This document shows, piece after piece, positions 1 to 20,498 of a stretch of 64,000 nt of DNA; the stretch's first letter is position 1, and every line of letters starts with the position of its first letter. The notes beneath the pieces are model-generated. The model was not told the DNA's origin and did no database searches. It saw nothing but the letters and a program-made list of their open reading frames with translations. Source of the stretch: Ficedula albicollis (Eukaryota > Chordata > Aves > Passeriformes > Muscicapidae); contig NC_021686.1 of the NCBI RefSeq assembly GCF_000247815.1, positions 3,414,060 to 3,478,059 of the forward strand, given 5' to 3'. The position numbers were made by a program, and so were the translations under genes.

Positions 1-9374
<9,374 letters not shown>

Positions 9375-12300
9375 TTTGTTCTCTTTCTAAACCTATTCCA
9401 GTTTGTAAGAGTTACACAGATGGGAAGTGATGGTGGGGAGAGGAGTTTTTTTAATCATCTGCTTTGCATTTAGCAGGTGTGAATCCAGAGTAACCCTTTG
9501 GATAATTTGAGGTAACTTTGTAAAAATTAAAACACTGTTTTTTGGCCTTTGTTTTAATATGAGCCACTGAGGAGATGTTGCTGTTACTCTGCTCCCCAAA
9601 GAGGGATTGTTATTGCAGCAGCTTGAGAATTGAATTTTCAAATTCCTCAGAACATCTTGGGCGTTGTTGTATGTTAAGTGGAAGGCTGAAATTTGATTTG
9701 AGAACTTTGGGCAAGGCAGCAGGTGACATTCACACTTCCTACCAGTAGCTGCCTGCTTGAACAGAGGTTTGGAAAGTTTATTTAAAGTGTGAATAGGTTT
9801 GGGTGTGCTGAGACTAATGGGAAATTGGAGGTGGACTATACATACATGTATTATACAATATATCTCATGTGCTCAATGGGGACCACAGAGAAATGGAGAG
9901 AGGGGAGACAGAGAAAACAGCCACTGCTTTAATGGAAAATGAATCCCCTTTATCAATTAACCACCCACAGACATATTGGTGACATTAGAGCAAACCAGCT
10001 CATCTGGCTCAATCCTTCCCTTCTTTACTCTGATTCAACATCAATAAGCTCAAGTTTATCAGTAATGGGGCTTGGATGTTAAACACTCTTGAATGTGAAC
10101 TGGTGGTAGGCAAGGTTTCCAGCTGAGAAGGATTTTGAAGTGTTACCAAAATCATGTGGAATAATTTGCTTTCTTTGGAGGGGTTTTGTGTCTGCTGCCT
10201 CCATGTGGAGTTCATGGCAGAGTAAGGAAAATAAGAGAGATCCCACCCATCCTATGGGTTTGTAGCAAGAAAATGGTTTTGGGCAGCAAAAGGAGGAGCT
10301 GTCTTCATGAATATATTTTATAATAAATACAATTAATTATTATTTTGCGACTTTGGAGAGAAACTTGAGGGCATAAAAATTAAATTGTTTCTGATCCTTC
10401 AGGAGAGGTGGGAGAAACCAAACACACCACTTGATCCCAGGCTGGAGCAGTGATCCTTTCCATGCCCTGTGGGTGCCCTAGACTCTTTGATACTTAGTCA
10501 AGCCCTGGCACATTTCTGGTAGAGTTTAAGGGAATATTTTGGTGTCTGAGAGGTTCTGAAGGATTCAGTAATCAGCAGCATGCCCTGTTTTGTTTTTTAT
10601 TATGGCCATCATAGCAGATGTTACTGCAGAATAAGTTTACAGGGAAACCTGAAGCTATAAACAATGGACTCGGTGTCTCTAATGTTTGTTGGTGAACATA
10701 AAACAATAATAAAAATAATGAAATATTTATGAGCTTTCAGAAGTAATTACAATGATGAGGTGCAGAGTTTAATTTGGAAGCAATAGCAAAATAAATGAAA
10801 AATTAATTTTCCAGACTTACTGGTTCATTTTCAGACTTATTATTAATAACTTGGCCTCCTTGTAGAAGTAAGATGTGCTAAATTACCTGATTAATGTAAA
10901 CTTAGAATTCTGTTCTCCACCCATTAAAGTAATTGTGCAAGTGGGGAACTTGCCTGTTGTTCCTTTTTATTTAAAATCAGAGAACACATGAAAAGAGATG
11001 TGAGCTTTTACTGCTGATTGTGGTGACTTTCATTTGCAGAACTGGCATTTTATGTTCTCCTGCAACACGAATAGACTTACAGAACCTGTGTTTTTACTGC
11101 AGAGAGGACATACATCAGAGGGCTTTAAATCAGATTACTTTTACATTGGCTTGCAAACTAGGATGAGGTAAGGGAATGCAACAAGTATTCCATTAAATTA
11201 AACATCATAGTGCTCAGATATAAATGCCATTCTGAGGTAATTCTCATAATTTTACTCATTAAGACACTAAAATCAATGAACTTCTCTTTATGGTGGTTGT
11301 GAACTGGTTGAGCTGAATTGCAAAATTATTTGGAGATGTAATCTAACTCTGCTTACACTGAAACTGCTGGTTTTGATGGCAGTGCAGTTAGGTGACAATA
11401 TAAAATCTCTTGGCTCATCTCACAATTCCCTGTGAGTGTTGTTTTCTGGCAGGAGGGATCATTGTTGGGCCTAAGCTCTGAGGGATGGAGTGGGATCCAA
11501 AAAATGCTCCATCCTGCAGGAGATGTTCACCCTGAGCTGAAACCACTGGCCTTCATAACTCAGTTATTATGCTTATTTGTCAAGTGGATACAATAAAATA
11601 AAGCTTCTTTACATCTAAGCTTTGTGAGACTCAGTCAGCAGGAGTTTTGTCTGCCCAAACCCCCTAAAAAACCCTTTATCTGTCCCCTGGTTCCTTTATG
11701 CAAATCCCAGTGGCTTTTGGGGGGCACGAGGAGGAGGCCAGGATTTCCTCTTGTTTCAGTGGTTTGTTGGTGCAGAAAGGTGGAAATACCCTCAGTTTGA
11801 GTCTCAACAAACCCATTTTGTTTCCCTTAGTGCATCTTACAGTCCAAGAGGGGATGCTGGCTGGAGTTGGACTGACTGCTGAGAGTGGTGTTGCACATGG
11901 TACCTGTGGAATTTTGGCTGTTCTCCTTGCTGTTGGTATAACTGCTCTTTTCAGCAGTGAGGAAATGTCTTGAGAAGCAGTTTGTGCAAGGATTCCTGAG
12001 CTCTCAGAGCACTTGGTACTCACCTTCAGGCACCTCCCTGGGTAACGGCCTCTTGGATTTTGGTGACTTGTGCTGATGGATTTATTTGGCTCAGGATCAG
12101 TTTTGTGAGGAGTTCTGTGGGGAATCAAATCCCTTTATCCTCTGGTGAAATTTATGATCTGAAAGACTTGAAGCCTGTTCCTGAAGTGAGCTCCCTGCAT
12201 GGAGCCTGGTACCCAAGCCCAGTGCTGGAGAACTTTAGCAGAAATTAGAAACACAACACAATGTAGAACACAAAACAATGACTGCCAATTCCTGCCATAC

Positions 12301-12828
12301 AGTATTTGTGTGCTAAATAACAGGAAACAAAGGCCTGACCAACCTTCTCTCACAAATACCAACAGAATTTATTTCTTTCTCTTTGCCATTTCTCCTTTTG
12401 TCCGCATGAAGATGTCAACATTTCAGAAGTGTTTGATTTTCATTAGAAACAAAAATGCGTTTTCTGTCTCTGTAAATTTTCATTTCTTCAAAACCAGAGG
12501 CTAGGCTTCAAACATGAGGGAGTGTGTGTTTTATTTTCTGATTTGGAAGGAGCTGACTGTGGTCTGGAGACAGAGATGTGCAGGGAGCCAGCAGTGCCTG
12601 GCTGGGTGTGTGGCTGGGCTGGTCACCGAGGCAGCCTGAGCACTTCAAACACAAATAAAATACTGCTACAACTGGCAAGGTCTTGCCAGCCACTTGAATT
12701 CCAGGAAATCAGAGCTTTGGGATGGAGATGTGCTCCAACAGAAATTGGTGCTGTTTACTGTGCAAATAAGCCTGAAGTGCATCGTGGCTAAAACAGCACT
12801 TCTATTTCAGAATCATTTCTGTCTTCCA
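9375..12828. other. Non-coding DNA with conserved-element-like AT-rich parts
   Basis: No gene is recognised. The stretch 9375-10560 is ordinary AT-rich sequence. The stretch 10560-10960 is listed separately as a candidate conserved element. A segment at 11676-12128 is open for 150 codons on the minus strand and 91 codons on the plus strand, but neither translation shows a domain and the frames overlap each other, so I treat both as chance. Confidence 0.5.
10560..10960. promoter_or_regulatory. Candidate conserved non-coding element
   Basis: This AT-rich, non-repetitive block is dense in homeodomain-like cores (ATTA/TAAT), including TAATTAC, AATTAATTTT and GATTAATG, and in short A-rich stretches such as AAACAATAATAAAAATAATG. 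It has no open frame and no repeat structure. Such composition is typical of conserved enhancers in gene-poor regions near developmental genes. Conservation cannot be seen in one sequence, so this is an inference from composition only. Confidence 0.25.
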
Positions 12829-13076
12829 GTATTTTAGGTGAGGATGGCAAGTTTAAGAAAGAACAAGCAAAGCTCAAATAGAAAACAGGATTAAATGGCT
12901 TGTCTGATGGAAAAAGCAGGTATGAAGCTCAAATAGAAAACAGGATTAAATGGCTTGCCTGATGGAAAAAGCAGTTATTGTATTTTAGGTGAGGATGGCA
13001 AGTTTAAGAAAGAACAAGCAAAGCTCAAATAGAAAACAGGATTAAATGGCTTGCCTGATGGAAAAAGCAGTTATTA
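12829..13076. repeat. Nested tandem duplication (about 151-bp offset)
   Basis: A segment starting GTATTTTAGGTGAGGATGG at 12829 is repeated from 12980. Inside it, a block of about 50 bp beginning AAGCTCAAATAG occurs three times, at 12870, 12925 and 13021. The copies are almost identical; one differs by T for C in the word GGCTTG[T/C]CTG. The order implies a short duplication followed by, or combined with, a larger one. The near-identity suggests it is young or that it was created during assembly. Confidence 0.9.
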
Positions 13077-14559
13077 GTGGTGAATGAGACCTAGAAATAA
13101 GAAAGTTTGGTGGAGATAATCTAAACAGTTGTGTAAATCTTTCAGAGCTTCAATCAGGTGGGAAGATGGGAAAGGGTGGGTCATGTTTTAACAATATGGG
13201 AAAGAGGGTGAAGGATTTCTTGAAGTCAACAGTTCTGCCTAGGGGATGTGACCTTAGAATAAAATTCCTGTTGTTGGTCTCTACTGCTGCTGCTGTTGAT
13301 GAGACTATTGAGGGGTGTTTGTTAATGGTTTTTCTTCCTCCTGAGCTATATGGGTGTAGGAACTCATGGCTTTGAGAAGTGGGGCATGGCCTGTATTAAT
13401 CTGTGCTCATCTGGGTGAAACCCTAGCTGCAGTAGTTGCCTGGCTGTGCTCTGGCTGACAGTCTCTTGTTTATTGAAGGGGATCAGTCACCAGCTGAGCA
13501 GGTTTCTTCTGCAGGCTCATCACAAGTGGACACGACTCCAAATTGGTGGCCAAGGTTACAAGGCATTGAGGCTTGATCCATTTAAAAAAACCTCTCAGCT
13601 CTGTTTTTCCTCTGCTGAGCCCGCTTGGTTTGTGTTCACCCAGCTCTGAAAGTATTCACAGCTGCAATTAGGCAAGGGGCAGTGCCCACCCCTTTGCTGT
13701 GACCTGTGTTAGCAGTGGGTGTTTGGTGTCTCCAGCTCTGGGTGTGCAGGTATCTTGGGTCTCTCAGAACTGCCTCTCACCCTCCTGTGGATCTGGCTGG
13801 AGTGTCTCAAATGACTGATTCCTCCCAGATTTGTTCATTCTTGAATAATTGACACAACGTTACTTGCTCAAATCCCAATTCACAGTGTCAGTGAAATCAG
13901 TGCTGGGACACAGATTAACTCTCCTAAATTCTCATGTCAGTGAAATCAGTGCTGGGACACAGATTAACTCCATCTAGGATTCTGGCCACACAGACCTTGT
14001 TGAACACAGCAGAAAATGGAATTTGACTCGATGAATTCATCCACACCTGGCTGGGCACCACTCCTGAAGTTTTGTGCCTGAGCTGCTGAGTGGAACACAC
14101 CTGGACTTCCTAGGGATTTGCATCCCTCTGCAAGATATAAGGAGTATATAATTTAAATCTAGAAGCACTTAAGTGTGAGAAAACAGGACTCATATTGTTT
14201 TTTTTTTCTTTTTTTTTAAAGCCTCTACTTCATTTTGGCTTCTCTATTGGAAGAATGAGCAGCACATTGCAGTCCATATGTCAAAGCACTGGGTTACTTG
14301 TTTTTTAAAGGTTTGAATGTTGCACCATACCTTTGATTATATGTGGTTATGTTTTGAATAAATTTTCTGAGAGAACAAAAAGAACCTCCAAACTGTCCTG
14401 TTGGCTTGCCCTAGTCTCATTTTAATCTCATTCCTACAGCTCTAGGACCAGAATGTTTTGTAAAATTTGTGTCACGGTGTGGAATGTGGATTTAGAAGAT
14501 GCAAAGTTAATTTACAAAGTAAGGATAGCTGTATTAAAAAAAACCCCACAACCTAAACC
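13077..14559. other. Non-coding DNA with one short tandem duplication
   Basis: No gene is recognised. A 36-bp segment starting TGTCAGTGAAATCAGTGC is present at 13886 and again at 13935, an offset of 49 bp, without mismatches. T-rich low complexity lies at about 14198-14218. Confidence 0.6.
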
Positions 14560-15100
14560 TGCGGTGAAATTATTTTGGAAGACGCTGTTTGGGGTTAAGG
14601 CCACCTTTGCATTTTAATGGGTAATTACTCTTGGCACAGCATCCCGGGGGACAGAGGTGAATTTGGATCTGAAGACGGCGCAGCTAATATTCTGTTCTTT
14701 AAGGAAAGCCAGTTCCCGCGGCTCAGGGAGAAGAGAAATGCGAGTGTTTCGGCGCTGGCAGCAGCAGCAGCAGCGTGCACACGATCGATACAGGGAGGTT
14801 TTTATCCCTCCATTCCCTCTCCGAGGAGCGGGCTCGGTGCCGGCAGGAGAGGGCGGCAGAGAAGCGGCTCCGGACCCTGCACAGCACCCAAATTCCTACC
14901 GGGAGCCACAGCACATCGCAGCTCTCGGGAGCCAAATCCCTTTCACACCTTCCTGTGCAAACTAACCTCAGCTGCAGAGCCCACCGAGCAGCAGCATCCT
15001 CCACACCGTAATCATCTGCACAAAGCAGAACTTAAAACTGAAACCCGAAGGGGCTTACTGCTCGAGAAAATAAAACGAGATGGTGAAAACATAACTTCAG
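14560..15100 (+). promoter_or_regulatory. CpG-rich block, likely promoter or 5' untranslated exon
   Basis: More than 20 CpG dinucleotides lie between about 14640 and 15090, far above the rest of the window. GC-rich words include CCCGCGGCTCAGG, GGTGCCGGCAGGAGAGGG and AGCGGCTCCGGACC, and there is a (GCA)n run at 14757-14773. It lies about 0.9 kb before the candidate coding exon at 15992, which fits a promoter and a non-coding first exon read on the plus strand. The block is open for 204 codons on the plus strand (14617-15231), but the translation shows no domain and overlapping frames are open too, as expected for CpG-rich DNA. No TATA box is seen at a clear position. Confidence 0.5.
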
Positions 15101-15239
15101 AGCCGTTTTCCACCCTCCTCACATGGCTTCTCGTAGATAAACTGCCCTTTTCCCTCAAAGGTACATCTTCTATCCCCTTTATAAATGCAGGCAGCACACC
15201 CACCAGCAATGCGTGCAGGAGGTGTATTTAAGTAAATGG

Positions 15240-15470
15240 ATTCGACCTTTTGTCCATTTTAACAGATGCTGCTCCTGACCACCCCAAAAAGCTTGTTTAA
15301 AGTTAACAACATTAAGCATTGGAGGTCACAACGCCAATTCAAGGTCATTTTAATTCTGGCTAAAGGTTAATTAGATCACTGCATTAAAGCAAAAATAGAC
15401 TATACCCAACTTTAACGAGGACAGACAGGTTTTTTACACACCTCTTAACTGCTCCCTTTATGATAAGGAC
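15240..15470. promoter_or_regulatory. Candidate cis-regulatory element with nuclear-receptor site
   Basis: This AT-rich block follows directly after the CpG-rich part. It contains AGGTCA at 15323-15328 and TCAAGGTCA at 15339-15347. The latter is the consensus extended half-site for monomeric nuclear receptors of the NR5A and ESRR families. ATTA-type homeodomain cores and retained CpGs (AACGCC, AACGAGG) are also present. A single 9-mer may occur by chance in a window of this size, so function is inferred from the setting. Confidence 0.3.
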
Positions 15471-15931
15471 ATAGGGTATGTATCAGAGAAGAAATCTTGC
15501 TGTCAGTTCCACGAATCAAGTTACAGGAGCTCCTCTGGCTTTACACTGACAAGGCATAAATACAGCCCCTTTGAATTATTTTTTTTTTGTTTGCAAGATC
15601 GGGCATCTGGGTTTCCTGCTACCATTTCCTCTGTCCCCTCCCAGAGAGCCCAGGGCTGCTCTGCTCTGAGGAACACCAGCCTCAATGTCCAAATGTCCCT
15701 GCTGGAGGTGTGATCATTGAAGTCAGCAGGACTCAGGGACGGTGAGGCTGATACTCCCAGGACTGATATTGCCAACTCACAGAGCCAACAAGCCTCTTTT
15801 GGAAGCTCCACAATACTCTGCTTAGGAATGCTGAACCAAATGGGAATACACTTCCTGACCTGGAAAGTGTTTGTGGTCTTTCATAACACTTTGTTCTCTG
15901 CACTTGATAAATCCACATTTTTTTCCCCAGA

Positions 15932-15933
<2 letters not shown>

Positions 15934-15971
<38 letters not shown>
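15934..15971 (+). repeat. Poly-T run, 38 bases
   Basis: A pure T run begins three bases after a splice-acceptor-like TTTTTTTCCCCAG (ending at 15930) and ends 20 bases before the candidate start codon at 15992. If the acceptor is used, the T run would lie inside the 5' untranslated part of the exon. Its length may be inaccurate, given the homopolymer problems elsewhere in this sequence. Confidence 0.9.
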
Positions 15972-15975
<4 letters not shown>

Positions 15976-15991
15976 CCGCAACACTTCGAAA

Positions 15992-16210
15992 ATGTCAAAT
16001 TCCTGCGGCAGCCCAGAAGACGCGGGGAGGCAGCGAGGCAGAGATGGCAAGATAAGGAGGGAGGATGGGGATGTGGATGATTGCCAGCCGGAGGGAAAGA
16101 GGCTGAGGCTGGGCAGCGAAGGAGGGAAGGAGCCAGGAGCAGCAGACGCGGTGATGCCTTGCTCAGGCAGAGAAGAGCCCGTGCCCGGAGCAGGAGGCGA
16201 AGGCAAAAGT
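15992..16210 (+). CDS. Candidate first coding exon, unknown protein (73 codons)
   Basis: An ATG with A at -3 (CGAAAATGT) opens a frame of exactly 73 codons. It ends at AAAAGT followed by GTAAGTGAG, a close match to the vertebrate 5' splice consensus. An in-frame TAA at 15971-15973 closes the frame upstream. The product would begin MSNSCGSPEDAGRQRG. It is rich in Gly, Glu, Arg and Asp, with a basic cluster EGKRLRLG (residues 35-42), and looks disordered, as is common at the N termini of nuclear proteins. The exon has raised GC and CpG and lies about 0.9 kb downstream of the CpG-rich block. A possible acceptor ending at 15930 would make this exon 2 behind a non-coding exon. I do not recognise the family, and no downstream exon was found in the window. 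It could be a chance open frame in GC-rich DNA. Confidence 0.4.
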
Positions 16211-19200
16211 GTAAGTGAGGATCTCCAGTGGCTCAGGGAAAGGGGGAAGGGCCGGGAGGTTACCTCTGAAATTATTTGTCATCCTGAAGTTGGTAATTGG
16301 GCATCGAGAAGAGCAGGTGGAATGCAGTCCAGTGTCCCCTCTCACCGAGACCACAGCATGGTCCTCTTTAATTTCTGATCCTGCCTGCACACTTTTTAGT
16401 GCAGGAATGTGTGTTTTTATCTGGCTCTCGCTGTCAGCTGCTTGCAAGATGTGTGTGTCAGAGAGTGATTTCTTTTTTTTCATGGGGAGAAGGAACATTA
16501 ACTGCTGAACTTGCTTTTCAGCTCCCTATATCCATTTAGAAATTGGCTAAGGATTGCTGCATTGAATTGGACAGTTTGGGCTGTTTAGCAGTCTGTCCAT
16601 TCATTTATGTTGAGTAGCACTATTTTACACCTGGGGAGGGGGGTAGAGCCTCCAGCAGAGGAGGAGAATTGGTGGTTAGAGATCTCATCTGGTGAGGTTT
16701 AGCCAAAAAAGAGCCGCTGAGCAGTTGCCTATATAAATATCAGCGTTCCCAGGTCTTTGCAGGAGGGGAACTTTGCTGCCTGGTCATTCAGCTCAGCTGC
16801 TGTGCCTGCCAGCAGCTCCTGAGGCTCAGCACAGAACTCGGGGGAGAGCACTGGGATCCCCAGCCAGCTGAAACTTTGCTCCTGCTGGTGCAATTCGGGC
16901 CAGGTACTTTTCCTGGACACATCCTGGCTGCTTGCCTCGGTCAGAAGTGCAGGGGGAGGGTGGTGGGGACAAGGTCTGGGGTGCAGGATGTGAGAGTGTA
17001 GCTTTAGACTTCGCTTGAGAGCTGCTGGAGATTTCAGTGCACTGCTTCTATCCAGAAGTTTTCTGCAGTGTGGGTTGTTTTCTCTGCTGGGATTGATTTC
17101 CTGAATTTAGACATGCTTCTTCAATTGAGGAGCTGAGTAGGTGCTCAGCGTTTTGGGAGGGTTTACATTATTAAATCGTTTCGAAGATAGTTCATTCAGT
17201 TTGCTCTTGGTGGAAGGTCATCTCTAAATGCAACAGTTTTCCTGAGCTACAAAAGTATTTAAAATGTGTGTAGAGTGTTGGTTTGTTTATCCAAGCAGAA
17301 ATCCTTTTTATCAAGCCATGGAACTGCAGGGAGTTGCACTTTGCTCTGTGTTTTGGGTTTCCAATGCTTTATGAAGTTAGGCTCTTTCTAACTCTCAGGC
17401 AGTGAATTACCATTCCTGTTCTTATACTACTTCTGGCACAGATTTACTTCCCCCCAAGCAAATGCAAAAATAAAGTTAATTGGTCCAATCACAACCCTTG
17501 TTTTTGTCGGTTGTTTTTTCCTTTTTCACCTGAGAGTAAAGGTTTTAAATCCATTCTCCTTTGTGATAAATATCTAGAAGTGAACACCACTATGGGTTGA
17601 AGTAAAAGTCTTTTTGATGGTACATCTTACTATAATACCTAGGAATTTACTGAAAAACAATCCTTAACTGAATAGATTTGCTTTGTCTTTGAAGGGATCA
17701 ATGCAGAATATATGAAAATGATGCAGACCTGAGTCACTGGGCTCTCCCCCGTCTGTAAGGCCAGGTTTAGCCCCTTATTTATGTTCTGCTACTGCAGCAA
17801 AGTTCTGTGCTGGTGAATACCTGTCCTTTTTTCTGTCCTTTCAAGGACCTGGTATAGTTGCTCCAACTTTACATTCTGGCTTTTCATCAGAGGATTGTTA
17901 AAAATATTAACAGTGAACAATTTAATGAACAATTATTTCACTGCTTGTCTCTGAAAAAATCAATTCTTAAATAGTTTTTATAATAAAATAATTTTTCTTA
18001 TAGCATCTCTTAAATTAAACTGAGTTTGACTCAAAACTCATCAAAGCTCAATGAAGGTCTTTCCCCTCACATGAATAGATTCTGGCTTGGGATGTTGCAC
18101 TACATTTTGTATAAAGTTCCAGTAATTTTTTTCCCTTTCCCATTTAAATCTGTCTGTCTGATTTGGAGGTATTATTAGAAATTAATTATGTGACATTTGA
18201 AATTCTGTTAACATCAATTTTTTCCTCAAAGCAATAAAAGCTTGTTCAACAATGCCTATAAGTGTCTGTCACCTTGTAGAGAGCAAGCTGCTGGAAAAGA
18301 TGGACTGTGTGCCCTTAGGAAATACTGGAATGACTTAATTTCTGTGCTTAGAAGAATCTTTATTTTATAGGCATAGTGGTATGGGTAATCAATGCATGCA
18401 TTGGAGGAACATTTCCTAGTAGTCCATTATGTCTTCCACTTTAAAGAAGGACATTTAAAAAAATTATGGGCTTTGACTCATTTTTGGACTAGTAATAAAA
18501 AATCAGCACAGCGTGTGTGCTATTTCTCTGTTTATTCCACTGCTATTTACCTCATTCAACACCATTCTTGGGTTTAGAAGGAAGAAATCTACGTTGCTCA
18601 GCTGCTCCAGCTCATTATTCCACTTATTGTGGGATCTTGGATTCTGGAGGATGCAGACACAATGTTTATTTTATGTATTTTGTGCTCCTGAATTGGCGTG
18701 GGCATTTCCTTGGCATCCAGGAGCTGCTGCTGGGCACAAGTTGGTTGCAGAGGGATTTTGTGCCCTGGTTGGCAGCAGCACCTGGAGTGACTCCTTCCCT
18801 TGGTGCTGGTGACTGGCTCATGCAGTAACCCGGGCTGCAACTGGAATTGTTGATTTAGGTATCTATTCAATACTTTGCTCCTTGCCTTCTCTTCATTGTG
18901 GGAGGAAGCTGCTCGTGGCAGGTGTGAATCACACAGTCCAAGGCCAGGGAACTGTTCCCTCTGTGATGTTTGCTCCTGGCAGAGCATCAGGATGAAGCCT
19001 TTGCCTCAAAGGAGGGGCTGCAGCCTTTGCAGTGAGGCTGGACTTGAGGAATCCTTCCTTTGGGGCAGGTGCTGGGGAACTGGCCTTGGGGAGAGCTGGA
19101 GAGTCTCTGCTTTTCACCAAGAGCTGGGGGAAAACTCTCCAGCCAGGGTCTCTGGAGAATTCCATTCCAGCTGCGTGCTTGGAGGATGACCACAGCTGTC

Positions 19201-19340
19201 AGCTCCTGATTGTCACCCTGCCCGTGAGCACACACTGGAAATTGTTAAATTTGGGTAAAGCTGCGTTTCCTGAGACAGGAAGCATATAAAGAATTGAACA
19301 TGCAAGGGCTGACTTCTTTCTGGGCTGATAGACATGAGAT
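16211..19340. other. Non-coding DNA, possible first coding intron
   Basis: It begins with the GTAAGTGAG donor of the candidate exon. The rest is AT-rich unique sequence. Open frames of about 100-130 codons around 18513-19289 lie on both strands in a GC-richer patch, and none shows a recognisable domain. No transposon end is seen. Confidence 0.5.
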
Positions 19341-20498
19341 AGACTCTTAGTTACCCATGAGTAACTATGTATGACTCCTAGTTACCCATGAGTAACTATG
19401 TGTGTGTAACTCCTAGTTACCCATGAGTAACCATTTGTGACTCCTAGTTACTCATGAGTAACTATGTGTGACTCCTAGTTACCCATGAGTAACTATGTGT
19501 GTGTAACTCCTAGTTACCCATGAGTAACCATTTGTGACTCCTAGTTACTCATGAGTAACTATGTGTGACTCCTAGTTACCCATGAGTAACTATGTGTGTG
19601 TAACTCCTAGTTACCCATGAGTAACCATTTGTGACTCCTAGTTACTCATGAGTAACTATGTGTGACTCCTAGTTACCCATGAGTAACTATGTGTGTGTAA
19701 CTCCTAGTTACCCATGAGTAACCATTTGTGACTCCTAGTTACTCATGAGTAACTATGTGTGACTCCTAGTTACCCATGAGTAACTATGTGTAACTCCTAG
19801 TTACCCATGAGTAACTATGTGTAATTCCTAGTTACCCATGAGTAACTATGTGTAACTCCTAGTTACCCATGAGTAACTATGTGTAATTCCTAGTTACCCA
19901 TGAGTAACTATGTGTAACTCCTAGTTACCCATGAGTAACTATGTGTAATTCCTAGTTACCCATGAGTAACTATGTGTAACTCCTAGTTACCCATGAGTAA
20001 CTATGTGTAATTCCTAGTTACCCATGAGTAACTATGTGTAACTCCTAGTTACCCATGAGTAACTATGTGTAATTCCTAGTTACCCATGAGTAACTATGTG
20101 TAACTCCTAGTTACCCATGAGTAACTATGTGTAATTCCTAGTTACCCATGAGTAACTATGTGTAACTCCTAGTTACCCATGAGTAACTATGTGTAATTCC
20201 TAGTTACCCATGAGTAACTATGTGTAACTCCTAGTTACCCATGAGTAACTATGTGTAATTCCTAGTTACCCATGAGTAACTATGTGTAACTCCTAGTTAC
20301 CCATGAGTAACTATGTGTAATTCCTAGTTACCCATGAGTAACTATGTGTAACTCCTAGTTACCCATGAGTAACTATGTGTAATTCCTAGTTACCCATGAG
20401 TAACTATGTGTAACTCCTAGTTACCCAGGAGTAACTAAGTATGTGTGACTCCTAGTTACTCCTGAGTAACTATGTGTGACTCCTAGTTACCCCTGAGA
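19341..20498. repeat. Palindromic minisatellite, about 36 units of about 31 bp
   Basis: The unit is about 31 bp and is built around GTTACCCATGAGTAAC or GTTACTCATGAGTAAC. The second form is a perfect 16-bp palindrome; the first differs from it by one base. The 5' part (about 19370-19780) has a 97-bp period of three units: the spacers alternate among TATGTGTGTGTAACTCCTA, CATTTGTGACTCCTA and TATGTGTGACTCCTA. The 3' part (about 19790-20424) has a strict 62-bp period in which AACTCCTA and AATTCCTA alternate. The last units (20425-20498) carry CAGGAG or CCTGAG variants and fade out. Homogenisation inside each block implies separate local amplification events. No coding frame crosses it. Confidence 0.95.

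Noticed and set aside
14617..15231. 204-codon plus-strand open frame in the CpG-rich block
   Set aside because: Several frames are open at once on both strands, the translation has no domain, and it continues into AT-rich DNA before a chance stop. A promoter or 5' untranslated exon explains it better.
19341..20498. CRISPR array
   Set aside because: There are no unique spacers. The intervening bases are themselves part of the repeat, and the genome is vertebrate.
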